NCBI GenBank assembly: GCA_963575745.1 | Contig: CAUYUJ010018560.1 | Coordinates: forward strand, 734,813 to 798,812 | DNA length: 64,000 bases | Origin: Prorocentrum cordatum | Lineage: Eukaryota > Sar > Dinophyceae > Prorocentrales > Prorocentraceae | Reading direction: 5' to 3' | Part shown: one piece after another, positions 31,141 through 43,200 of the stretch | Numbering within the stretch: position 1 is the first letter of the stretch | How the letters are laid out: each line of letters starts with the position of its first letter | Translations under genes and position numbers: made by a program | The notes under the pieces: model-generated | What the model saw: only the letters and a program-made list of their open reading frames with translations | The model's database searches: none | Told to the model about the DNA's origin: nothing

Positions 31141-32469
31141 GAGGGGCTCTGAGGACGGTCGCTGCCCAGCAGGCCGCGCGTCTCGGGCCTAGTCCGACGG
31201 CATTTTCGAACCGCACCCCGCGTATCGAAACGACCAAGAGCAGCACGAGCCAACGCCCACACCAGTTTTTCAAGCAGCGCCCAGCGGCAGCGACCCGCCG
31301 CGAGCGGCAAACGGCCCGACAGCACACGCACACGATGCGAGACCAGCATCGGCCTCACCACGGACGAGCCCCCGAGGCTTTACTGGCTGCTTGTGCGTTT
31401 ACTGACGCCGCGCGCCTGCCCTGACCTGCTGCCGAGCCATGCTACAGCTGCCAAGCCCGACTCCTGCGTAGACGACCTTACTGCGTTACTGGCGCTACAC
31501 ATAGCATAGCCACGCCTAAAACGGTAATCTCTTAGGGGGTACTGCTAAGTATGAAGGCGAAGCCCCAAGACAGCCCCCCGGCACCCTCGGCGCGACGCCC
31601 ATCGAAGGCAAAACGCACCCGCCTGCAAAGCCTGACTGGAGAACGTGACAAGGGGCGACGGGCATCTCCTCGGCGGGCGGAAGGGCGCCATCCAACGTCC
31701 AGAATCACCATGCCAACAATCAGGCATGCACTGACTCTGCTGGCCGCGCGACCCCAATAAAGAAGACGGGGGGGGGGGGGGGCGCTCCTAAGGAGGGGGG
31801 AGGGGAACTAGCGGCAAGACGTCGCGGGCGGAACGATCGCCCATGTTGGTGCTCCGAGCTGGGCGCAAGATGCACCACAAAGCATGCACGTGCAAACTGC
31901 CGCGCAGGGAGGCTGCGCCCTCCAGGCGGCACGGCGGCCGCGGACGCCCGCAGCCGACGGCGGAGATCCTCAGCGCGAAGCCTTCGTCGAGCGGGCGCTC
32001 GAGCCACCGATGTCCTCGGGCCCAGCAAGCAAGCCGCCCGCCCCCGCCCTCGCCGCCCCACCACCCTATCCTGCTACCGCCTCTTCATGCCCCCCTCCCC
32101 CTGCCCCCTGCCTCACCCTTCTCATCCTCCTTCCGACTCCGACGAGGCGGGGCCAAGGAGGGGGGGGGGGGGGGGGGTGCGAAGGGGGTCGGGAGAGGAG
32201 GGCAAGAAGGAGGAACCAAACCACCTACGGACCGAGCTCGGAAGAGCCCCCAGCGGGGGCATCGTATTTCTCGCACCCTCCTCCTCCTCCTCATCCTCCT
32301 CTTCCTCCTCATCGTCGTCACCGTTACCACCTACACCGTCCTCATCGTCGTCCGCCCCTCCCCCTTCGCACCGTATTCGGCCATCCTCCGCGTCATCCGC
32401 GCCATCGCTTCACGTACTGCCCCCGCATTCCTCCTGCTCCCCCGCCGCCCTCTCCCCGCGCGCATTTTG
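31141..32469. other. no gene firmly recognised
   Basis: Includes G runs at about 31769-31786 and 32160-32177 and a short TCC tract near 32280. A minus-strand Arg/Ala-rich frame near 31.8-32.0 kb might be an exon, but nothing supports it. Confidence 0.35.
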
Positions 32470-33088
32470 AGCCCGCGCCCTTCTCGTTCGACTTCCTCAC
32501 CTTCAGCGGGCGCGCGGGGCCCTCGCCCTGGATCGCCTTCAGCCTGATCGCGACCTCGTTCTTGATCTCCTGATCGACGGCGTCGAAGACCCAGTTCTTC
32601 GACATGCTCAGGAGGCTGTCGATGGCGGCCCCGGGCACCTTCACAGTGCGCTTGTTCTTCTCAACGGGCACGTCTTCCTTGAAGACCACCTGGACGTCGC
32701 ACAAGACAGAGGCGATGTCGAACACGCGCTGCGTGGCGCTGATCTGGTTGAGGCTCTTCACGACGCTCAACTCCCACTCTCCACTGTCACCGACCTTGTG
32801 CATGACGTTGCCATCCCCGCATGGCCAGAACACAACTATGCTGCGGTTGATGCACCACCCGCCAAAGTGGAAGTGCGTGGTTGGGCAGCAGGGCCCGAGG
32901 CCGTGGCCGCCGAACAGCATGCCGAAGATCCAAGACTTGAGCTGCTCATAGTCGGGGCGCTGCGTGATCCCGACGCAGTGCAACCCTCCGTCGGCGCCCC
33001 CGTGGCTCCAGCCTGGCCCGCGTACAACTGCACAGCCGTAGTCGAAGCTCGTGCAGAGGCGCAGGTTGGACTCGGCGAAAGCCGAAGC
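32470..33088 (-). CDS. probable exon of an unknown host gene
   Basis: A minus-strand frame of ordinary amino-acid composition among low-complexity flanks: ASAFAESNLRLCTSFDYGCA, then GWCINRSIVVFWPCGDGNVM, SLLSMSKNWVFDAVDQEIKN and EVAIRLKAIQGEG. A CCGCCGAG|GC acceptor fits the start. The 3' end is uncertain. It lies downstream of a TAG-terminated exon (33881), so it may belong to the next gene in the same direction. The phrase WVFDAVDQEIKNEV is loosely similar to WVSDAFDPEAAKEV in the exon at 35891-36331, so the two may share a domain. I do not recognise the family. Confidence 0.6.
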
Positions 33089-33880
33089 CTCGGCGGCGCG
33101 GCGGGTCACTCCCCCTCCCTTCCCCCCTCCGACCCCATCCTGCCCCCTACCCTCCGATCTTGCCCCCTACTCCATCCGTCCGATCCTCGGCGCTCCTCTG
33201 TCAGCTCGACCCTACCTGCCCATGCCCCCTGCCTCTCTGACCCGAGCAAGCGACGCGCCCTCCCACCCCCCCGCCGACGAGGCAGCGCCTCGATCAGGGG
33301 GGCGGGGTCAGGGGGATATGCGAAGCAAGGCCCGCCCATGCATTAAGCCCCTGCACGCGTCCTCCAAGGTCCTCGGAGTGTCAGCCGCCATAGGCGGGAC
33401 CGCCATGGCTGACCTGCACGTTGAGCCCGTCAAGCGCGCGTAACTCCCGACACTGCTTGAGACCACCAGGCTGCGGAACAGTGCCCGTCGACGCGCAGCC
33501 GACTGCCGCCCCCTCAAGGTTTATATTTCGACCAGCCCCGATCTGCACCTCCCCCGCCACACCTCAGCCACTCGATTGTCGAGTACCTCCCCACCTCCCC
33601 TCCCAGATTCGTTTTATGTGGTTTTCCCCGAACACGCTGGAGAGGCTGGCTGCACGCAATATCCCCTGGCGAGCGGCCGCGAGCAACGAGTTGGCCGAAA
33701 ATGCCCCCCTCGCCCAGCAAGCGCGCGGGCCAGATGCCCTCGTCGCCTGCGTCGGGAGGCGCGGCCCTTTCCTGAAAGCAGGCGCCCGGCCCGACATGGG
33801 CAAGTTTGTTTTATTGGTGTGGCTTCGCCTCTATTGTTTATCCACCCTCCCACGCACCACCTCGAACTTCGACATCGGGC

Positions 33881-34225
33881 CTACTTGAAAAGGCCCTCCA
33901 CGGGGCAGTGGGGCAACGGCAGCGCGTGGTGCTCGAGCCAGATGGTCCACGACCTCTTCAGCGCCATCTTGAACGCGTCGGAGCTGCTCCCGTAGGCCGC
34001 GCAGCTCGACGAGTTGTGCTTGCCAAGAGTGTTGGTGCACCAGGAGCCCGCCGAGTTGTTCCTCCAAATGTAAGCGCCTGGGGGCAGGTAGGTCTTCGCG
34101 GCGCTCTGGTCCAGGTCGTCGCCTGGCTCAGGAGGGCGCTTGGGCGCCCCGCTGTCCTTCGCGTGGGTTTTCAGCGGGTGCGCCGCGCACTTAATGGAAG
34201 CGGGGATATTGCTGATGTTCTTCGC
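33881..34225 (-). CDS. terminal exon of the 33.9-45.3 kb gene
   Basis: 115 codons including the stop, phase 0. It contains YLPPGAYIWRNNSAGSWCTN, SSSCAAYGSSSDAFKMALKR and WTIWLEHHALPLPHCPVEGL before TAG. The acceptor GGAG|GCG is chosen for phase. CGCCAG|TG five bases upstream is an alternative. Confidence 0.6.
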   Translation of the reverse strand, partial: AKNISNIPASIKCAAHPLKTHAKDSGAPKRPPEPGDDLDQSAAKTYLPPGAYIWRNNSAGSWCTNTLGKHNSSSCAAYGSSSDAFKMALKRSWTIWLEHHALPLPHCPVEGLFK

Positions 34226-37200
34226 CTCCACTGGCGGGGGTCGGGACGGTTCGGGCCACGACGCGGCCGAAAGCCCAGGGCAGCGGGGGCCCCGCGGAAA
34301 GCCAAGCGACGACACGAGAACCAGATGCCGATCAACGAGCGCACATACACTGGACAGAAAACCCAAGTCCCACGAGCCATCTTGGGTGCAAGTGGTCTAG
34401 AACGGCTCCTCCTCAACCCACATTCTTCCCCCTCGGGGAGGGGCTTACCGCTACAACTACCCCCGCCCCCTGGACATGGACGGAAGGAAAGGGGCGGCGG
34501 GCGCTCGGACCGTCCAAGATGCCCCAAAACGGCTCCAAGTAGCCGATGAGATCCCCAATGAGGCACCGAATACGCCAACGCAATTCCAACATGTGAACAT
34601 GCAATGCGCCGGTGATTTCTCGCTGGTTCACTTCCGATTGCCAGCCGCCACGGCCTATAGAGTGCCCCCCGATTGCACAATGGAACCTCAAGAGAAGCCC
34701 AGGAGAGCCCGAAGACGGCCCCAATACCACCCAAGAGCGCTCCAAGAGCGCCCCGCGAGCGCCCTGGGAAGCGATTTGCTGCGCCCCCAAATGGCAAAGC
34801 AAAGTGGATATCTGATATTGCGTGGTCGATGTCATCTGAGACCCCCCCCCCCCCAAAGAAGCGCCCAGGAGGGCCCAAGAGGCGCCGAGGAGGCCCCGAG
34901 AGGCACCAAGAGTGCCCCGAGATGGCCCCGACATTGCCCCCAAGATGCCCCGCCCCAGGAGGGCCCCAAGCGGTCCCAAGACCCCACCCCCCCGCGAGGC
35001 ACCCAAGATGCCCGAGAGCCCCCCCCACAAGGACAGCTAAGAGACCACCAAGGCGGCCCAAATAAGCTTCAAAATAACGCCCAAAGAGATACCCCACGAG
35101 ACTCCGAGTGGCGCTCAAGAGGCCTCTGGCCCATTTGCTCGCCCTCCTCCTCATTCCTCATCCTCCTTTTCCTCCTTGTCATTATCCTCATCCTCATCTT
35201 ACGCACCATCCTCCCCCATCCCTCCCTCACTCCCCCATCCACCAGTCCTCCTCATTCTCCTTCTCATTCAAACGATTCGGCTGCCCCCCTCATTGCTCCT
35301 ACACTTCCCTGACCACGGCGGGGATGAGGTAAGCATCAAGAAGTTCAAGAGCCCTTGCATGCGGCGTTCGGCGGCGAGCCGCCCCATGCGCCCGCGGGGT
35401 TCGAATCGCGCCCGCGGGCATGGTGGTGGTGGTGGTGGGGGGGGGGGGGTAGTAGAAGCCGTCAACTCGCATCCTCCCCCGCCGCCCTCCTCCTGCTACC
35501 CTACAGCCTACCCTCACGACCCTCTCCAACATCAGATTTCCTCCACCTCCACCTCCCAAAGCATCCGCCTGAACCTCCTGAAAACCTCAACCTCAACCCC
35601 CTGCCCACCTCCACCTGGAGTTCCACTGCCCGCATCTCCTAACCTCCTCCATCGTCATGCCCCCTCTCCTGCACCCGCCCTCCCTCCGAACCTCCCCCAC
35701 CTCAAGATGCGAACCCCATTTACTCGGCATGGGATGGGAGGTGTGCGCGGGGTGGGCGGAATGGAAGGGGCATCGCCGCCAGCGCGGGGGGGGCCGAAGG
35801 CGGCTGGGAGCTCGCGACAGGCGAGCGCACCCCATGAGTGCCCTCCCCCGTCTCCCCACATTGCGGCCCGGAGGGGGGGGGGGGTGTTACCATGACCCTG
35901 GCCCCAAATAAGGCCATCACCTTGTACTTGACCATCTCCCCCACGAAGCACTTCTTCGTCGACGACCGCGTCGCCCTGCAAACCTTCGCCTCCGCGATGA
36001 CCTCCTTGGCGGCCTCGGGATCGAAGGCGTCCGAGACCCACTCAAGGGAGAGAAGGTCGTCCAAGTTGTCCTCGTCGTAGCTGATCAAGCGCTTCTGGAG
36101 CACCGCGCACGCGTCCTCGGGCTTACAATCTGGGATGCACTTCTTGCACAGCGCCGCCAGGATCGAGCGCATCGAAGTGCCCTCGTAGGGGTAGTCCTTC
36201 ATGTCGCAGATGTCTTTCAACAGGCCCACTGGGAGGTCCCAGAACGCCTCGCGGCACGCCACCTCCATCAGCGGGCGCGGCTCACCACTCCACGTCGCAA
36301 CGATGGTGCACGGCTCGTACTGGTCCGAAGCCTGCGCAAGAGGCGGTGCGAATCCCCGCCCGCCGACGCGACATCCTCCACACGCCCCGCCGCATCCCAG
36401 ATGCGTCGTCTATCCCATAACCCCGCCCACTCCCCTCCTACCCTCGCCCTCCCACCGCCCGACTCCGACCTCCACGACGCCCGCCGCAGGATACCCCGCG
36501 ACGTGCCCCTCAAACTCCGCCCCCACGAGCTCCCAAAACCCGCCGCTCCACCCGCGCCCCCCTCCACCGTTTCGGGGCTGGATACAAATCAAAGGGCGCG
36601 CGCGCCAGGCGGGTGGGAGGGGAGGGGGTTGTAGTTGGGCTACTGAGGCGCCTTGAGGTCGATCTCGCGCTTGCAGTCCAAGTTGGCGGCCCCAGCATCC
36701 TGCCCCGTCTCGCGCAGCACGGCCTGGTACATGGGGCCGTGGTACCCGAGGGGCACGGCCTCCCACTCCGCGTCGTCGAGAACGGCGCTGTACGTATAGA
36801 CGCCCGCATTGCCCACCTTCACCGTTTGAGTGCCCACGATCTCCACGGGCCATAAGATGGCCAGCTCGCCCGCTACACTCCCGATCCCGAGGTTCCACGC
36901 CAGGGAGCCGACCTTGCGCAGGAGCACCTTCTTCTGGACCAGCCTGGCCAAGTAGCGATAATGAAGCCTGTTCATGGCGTTCGCGGCCGACGCCTGCCTC
37001 AAGACCTCCACGTTCGCGAACGCCTGGCAGCGTCCGACCGCGCCTGGCGAGTACCACGTCGGCTCGCTGAACGCGGCGCACTCGTGGAGCTTCAGGGGCA
37101 GCAGCTCGGGCGGCCGGTGCTTCCGCAAGAGCTGCGGCTTGAAGGCGCGCGGTTCAAATGCAGAGTTCCTCGGCGCGCCGGCGTGGTCCACAGTGACCTC

Positions 37201-40200
37201 CTTATAGTCGTGGCACGCCGAGATGACCTTCGAGTCCACTGTGATGGCCATCGCCGTCTGGGCACAGCACAATGTGTTTTTGTTCTGATCTACGCGCCCC
37301 TTTATCTTGTCGAAGGCGTCCTCAACGATCTGCGAGCAAATGAAGCGCTTCATCCGCTTCTCAGCGAACTCGAGGAACCTGGCAGTGGAGGGGTCGGGCT
37401 GCCCAACAAGCCGATCCCCCATGCGCCGAACCCCGAACAAAGAAAACAGCCTGGCGGATGACCCATCCATATGCAGTGGTGGGTAACGCAGGTGTGAAAA
37501 CCATCACCGGTGGAGCCCCGTATGGGGCCACGAAACGTGTGAGGGGCGTGCCGAAGTGGGTTGGCGGGTGGGGGAGGGTGGTGGGCGCATGTGGGCGGTG
37601 GCGATTCAGCCTTCGGTGGAGCTCCCTATGGGGCCACAAACCGTGGGAGGGGTGTGCCGAAGTGTGGGTGGGGGGGGGGGGGGGCGGACGGTGGCACAGG
37701 GGCCTTCGGTGGAGCTTCCTATGAGGCCACGAGACGCGTGAGGGGCGCGCCGAAGTGATGAGGGTGATGATGACGACGACGACGATGATGATGACGGCGG
37801 TGACGACGATGATTGTGATGATGATCATGGCGATGGTGATGACGACGACGATGGTAATGATGACAATGGTGACGATGGCGATGCACGATGCAGATGATGA
37901 TGGGGGGGATGGAGGAGGGGGGGAGGAATGAGGAGGAGGAGGGAGACGCGGGGCGCTGTCTCTTCAAAACGAAGGCCTAAAACCCACGGGACGGGCGGGA
38001 AAAAGCAACGGGCGCGCGGGCAAGGGCGACGAGTGCAGGGCGAGCGGACGAAGCGGGCCTCGGCAAAACGGGAGGGTGATGGGGGGAAGCCGAGGGGCAA
38101 ATGAGGAAGGCAAGTGCAGGGAGGGCGAGGGAAGACGAGACATGGGGAGGGGCAGGGGCGGGGCAGCACCGATCCTGGCACGCGACCAGGGGCAGTAGGG
38201 GGGGGGGGGGGGGCGCCACGTCCACCCCGCCCCCCCCCCCCCACACCTATCGGCACATTCGCGCGCAAGCCGCCACCCCCGGAGCCAAGATACCAAATAC
38301 CCTCTCGCTCACCACCGCCCCTCCCCCACGCTGCTCGTCGCCCCTCGCGCGCCCACGGCAACGCTTGGCGCCGAAAGCGTTATGTCAACCGCTATGCGCC
38401 TGGGCGTGATCTGCCAGGCGTCCCGCGCGAGGCAGAACTGCAGCTGCTTCACGCTCGTCCGGTGGAAGAGGGAGCGATTGATCATGGCACGGCTGCCAGG
38501 GAACGCGCACTTGGCCAGCTTCTCGAAGTTGGCGAGGTCGCCGCGGAATTCTGACAGGAAGAGGTCCTGCGTGGGCTCAGCCAAGGCCAAGACGAGGCGC
38601 CAGGGATATCCATGACTGAGCGGAAGGTTCCTGCGCGCGCTCTCCCCCACGCTGGCGAACACCAAGTTGACCAAATCCTCGGCGAAGGCATCTGATGCTG
38701 CAAGCCTGGGGTGCGCCAAGTGCATATTATTCCCGCCGCCCCAAGCCGACTCTATCCCCATGTCCCCGTAGAACTTGCGGGCCACGAGGACCGTCATGCT
38801 CAGCTGGGAGGTCTTGAACAGGCCGCCGCCCATCTGCTCCTGCTCAAACGGAATGACGTTGTCCACGGAGCGCAACTCCTTGCTCTGCCTGCGGGTCGTC
38901 GGAAGGGGGGGGGGGGAGGCGAGGGGCGCCCTCGTCGTCGCCTACATCTACATCTACCCACCCCATCCTCCCTCCCTCCTCCGCCCCTGCCCCCCCCCCC
39001 CCCCCCCATCAGCCTCCCCTCCCCTGGGAGCGGGGAGGAGGAGGAGGAAACGGAATCGCGGGGGCCGCCCCCGCCCGCCGATGTCCGCACCGCGCCGAGG
39101 GGCCAGCGCCACCCTCGCCGCGCCCCCGACCCCTCGCCCCATCGCCAGAGAAAACCAAACCGCAATCATGCCCGCCTCCTTTTAGTCCAGCGGGCCTACC
39201 TGCTGTGGAAGGCCGACACGGGGAACGGGACGTTGCATATCCGCCGCCGCGCCCAACGGCGCGAAGTGGGGCCCTGAAACTGATGCGAGATATCGGCCTC
39301 GCGCGCCGCAAGCATGAAAATTCGGAGACGCCGCTTGCGGGCACCTCGCGGGCGCCATGATGAGTTGGGCGGGGCGCCCCGCAAGGCCATCATCGGGGCA
39401 AGCGAAGTCGCCGAGCAGCCGATGCGGGAGCCATGGGGGTGGGGGTGCCAAGGCGGCCCAGTGCGCTGAGACGGCCGAGGAGCGCTCCAAGATGGCCCCA
39501 ACTTCCGTGCGAGACGGCATTAGACGCCCCCGAGGCGGCCGCCCATCGGCCAGTGGCCCCACCGCCCCGACATACCAACAGAAACTGTGAGACGCACGAA
39601 TATGTAAATGGTGGCCGGGCGACCGCACCTGTGTTTTCCATGCTGCGATTCAGATTAAGTGCGCCCCGCACCCCCCCATCCAAGTGCACCGACACGCCCC
39701 CCCCCCCCAGACGCCACGTAAGGGGGCCTGTACGCTGATCAAGACACGCCGAGTACTGCCATGGATGCCCCAGCGACGGCCCCAAGAGCAACGCCCGAGG
39801 GCCAACACGGTAGACGCGAAGGGTCTGTTGGGGCGCCCCAACAATTATGCTACCACAGACCCCAACCTCACCCTCACCAACTGGCCGCAAATATGCCCAG
39901 ATGGTTGGGGGATCACCGTTTCCCCCTTCCCCGTATGCCATTGGATGCCCCAGAGATCTAAACACCCCCCCCAACGGAGCCCCTTTGCTGCCTCTGAGGG
40001 CCACTGCCATGTAAAACAATCCAGGGACCCCAAGACCACGACTAAAGGCAAATAACGGGACATGCCGAAGGCCTCTGGATCACCTTCTGGCGGTAGAAGT
40101 TAGTCGTGTCTCCGAAGATCCAAGCTGCCCTGTCCAATTGGTTCTTGGACTGCTCCAGCGCCGACATGTGGGCAAACTGGGACAAGGTCGCCTTCCCGTC

Positions 40201-43200
40201 GACCTGCATGGGGCCGTCGCCGCCGCCAACGGCGGCATCAACGGCCAAAGGAGGACGATCCGCTCTGCGCATCCCGAGGCCGATCGCCGCGACGTTCAGC
40301 AGGTAGGCCTTCACCGCATACTGGCTGACGGTCTTCTGCGCGATCGAGATCGGCGCCTGGTATTTCCCGAGGTTGATCTTCTCGCACTTCGACCAGAGCA
40401 ACTTGTGCTCGCGCAGCCCCTCGCGCAGCACCTCCGAGGAGCTCTCGCCACAGCCGTCAATATGATAGCAATGTGATTTCAATGTGGCCGCGCGCCCCCC
40501 CTCCCCCCTGCCCGCCATCCGAAGCCTCAAGCATGCGACGAGGGCCCTACGGCAACAACCCTGAATACCATGACCTAGAAGACCCTAACCCTGAGACGAC
40601 AAGACCCGCACGCTAACTCAAGGGCCCTCGCGCTAAGTCGATAAAAAATTGATCCTGAACCTCAGAGCACGACCCCCAGGGCCCCGACAGTATCCTAACA
40701 TGACGACCCCAATCATACGACCTGAACCTGATGGCCCTGGCTCCAGGGCCCTGACCTCCAGATGTCACTCACCTCCCTCCTCAGACTCTGACATGCCCTT
40801 CCCTTCCCCAGCCATGCCGAGTTGGCTTCCCGCGCTGCCTGGGTCTGGCACCGCCTCCACCGCGGCGGCGGCGGCGTCGCGCTCGTCGAGCGCCATAGCA
40901 AGGCGCTCGCACGCCTGGGAGTACGGCTGGCAGGTCGCCTCGGCGGAGGCCGAAGCAATTACAAGTAATAACATTGCCGAGGAATGGAGGGTGAAAAAAA
41001 CTAGCCTCGATCTCGTACCACAAGCGCCATTGGTCGTCAATGGCAGACTGAGCCGCCGCCTGGGCAGCGTCGAGGCGGGCGTAGAGGTTCCCCTTGGGGC
41101 CCAAGTAGCGGGCGTCGAGGTTCGCCTCCGTTGGGGCGGCAGCGGGCGGCGCCGCCGCTGGGGCTGCATCGTCCGCGGGCGCCGCCGCCGCTGGGGCGGC
41201 ATCGGCGCCAGCTGCCGCCGCGGCGGCATCGGGCTCGGGCGCCACCACCACTGGGGCACCATCGCATGCGACCCGTGCCACCCGCCACCGCCACCGCCGC
41301 TGGGGCGCCACCGCCGCTGGGGCGGCCGCTGGCGCTGCCGCCGCTGGGGCGGCATCGGGCGCCGCGACCTGGCCCTGCGGGTTGGCCCCCGCTGCCTTCG
41401 AGGGGAACTGCGGCGGGGGCGAGGGCGGCGGCTCGAGGCGCGGCAACTTCTTCGGTTTGGCCAGGTATATTGCGGGCGGCGGCTTCGAGGGCGGCCCCGG
41501 CAGCATTGCGCGCGCCGATGGCCAGCCAGACCCTCGCACCTCGGTAACCTCGCGGCTACGGGAGTCGCTGAGCTGGTGGCCAGCCAGACCCTCACACTCG
41601 CTCCCCCATCAGTCCCCCTCTCTACCACCTCGCCGCCTCCTCCTCCCCCTCAAACCCCATATCCTCCATCCGCCCCTCGGCCAACTAGCCTATCCGCGGG
41701 CTCGTTCCCCATGATATCATCCCTCCCGCCGCCGTGCCAAACAGCAAGCGAAAGCGAATCCTCGAGCTGCCGCTTCATGAACGGCGCGTGCAAGTGGAAG
41801 AGGTGGTCGTTCTCGAGGCTGCACCCGTCAATATGCTCTAAGACAAGTTCGCGCACCTGTTGTAAGCGAGGAGGTGATAGTACAGAGCCGTACATGCAGT
41901 TCTGGGCTGCCGTCATCATTACCTGGAACCGCCACATGCCAGCTTGCCTGCGGGCAGGGGGGAGGAGGAGGCGCGCGAGGGAGGGGGCGAGGGAGGGGGC
42001 ATGGGAGGGAAGCGGGGCACGAGAGGGGGGGTAGACGGAGCGGGACGGGAGCATCAACGGGGAGAAATGGGACGGACGGGGCACGAGGAAGCGGCGATGA
42101 GGGAGGGCCCATGTGCATAATCAAAACGAAAAACATGGCGTGCCTGAGCGCGCCTTTGCTCGCATTAATGAGCGAATGGCTCACGTCGAAGTCCACGTCT
42201 ATGTTCAATCCGACCTTGTAGGTCAAATAATCGGCCATGCAGCACATATATGGCCCCATGTCTGGGGCCAGATTCAAACGCGGCCACGTGCACGGGTCCT
42301 TCGCGGGGAGGCCGCCCTCACCGAACTCGACCTTGAAGTCGGCCAAGCTCCTGCGGCAACAGCCGCGCAACATGTTGTTGACCATATCTGAAACGTTTTC
42401 TGGCGCTTCCGCTGCCTGATCGGCTTGGCGGGGTCGCTGGCCTCCAGCGTGCACCCCAGCTTCCGCTCGACGACCGCCCTCGGGACACGGGGGCGGGCGG
42501 GGGGGAGGGGGGGGGGGGGGGGGCAGGAGGTGGACATGAGGGGGGAGGACAAGTCTCAGTGACGGGTGGACGGGGGGGGGGCTCGCGCGCCCAATCCTGA
42601 AATGCTGCTCCTGCTCCGCCCGCAGCCTCGACGCGCCGCCCTCGTCCTCGAAGCACGCGGGGCCGCAGTGCTGGGCGGTGACCTGGGCCGCGGGGCGGGG
42701 GAGGCCGAAGGGCGGCAGCAGGGGGGCCAAAAGTAAGCCCACGGAGGGTCCTGGGGGACTGGGGGCGGATCTGGGGACCCCCGAAACCGCTCGAGACATT
42801 CGCGAAACCACACCGGAACAACCACCCCCGGTCCAGGTCCCGGGAGGTCGCTTTTAAGGCCCCCCGCCCCTCCCCGAGACGCCCCCGCCCTACCCCCGCC
42901 CGCCCCCCGCTGACATCCCCCAAAATCCCGAACCCACTGCGGCTCCCAGTGCGGGGGGCCCCACTCGATGGCTCTCGGGGCCCTCAGAGGGAGGGCCCCC
43001 AGAGCCCCCCAGCAGGGGCCCCAAGAGGGCCCAAGAGCCCCCCGAGAGGGCCCCAAGAGCCCACCATGAAGGCCGAACAGACTTAGACATAACTGTCGAA
43101 ATCTGTCGGGCCCTCTCGGGGGGCTCCTGGGGCCCTCAGAGGACCCAAGAGCCCCCCGAGAGGGCCCCGAGAAAGCACATGAGCCCCCCAAGAAGGCCCC

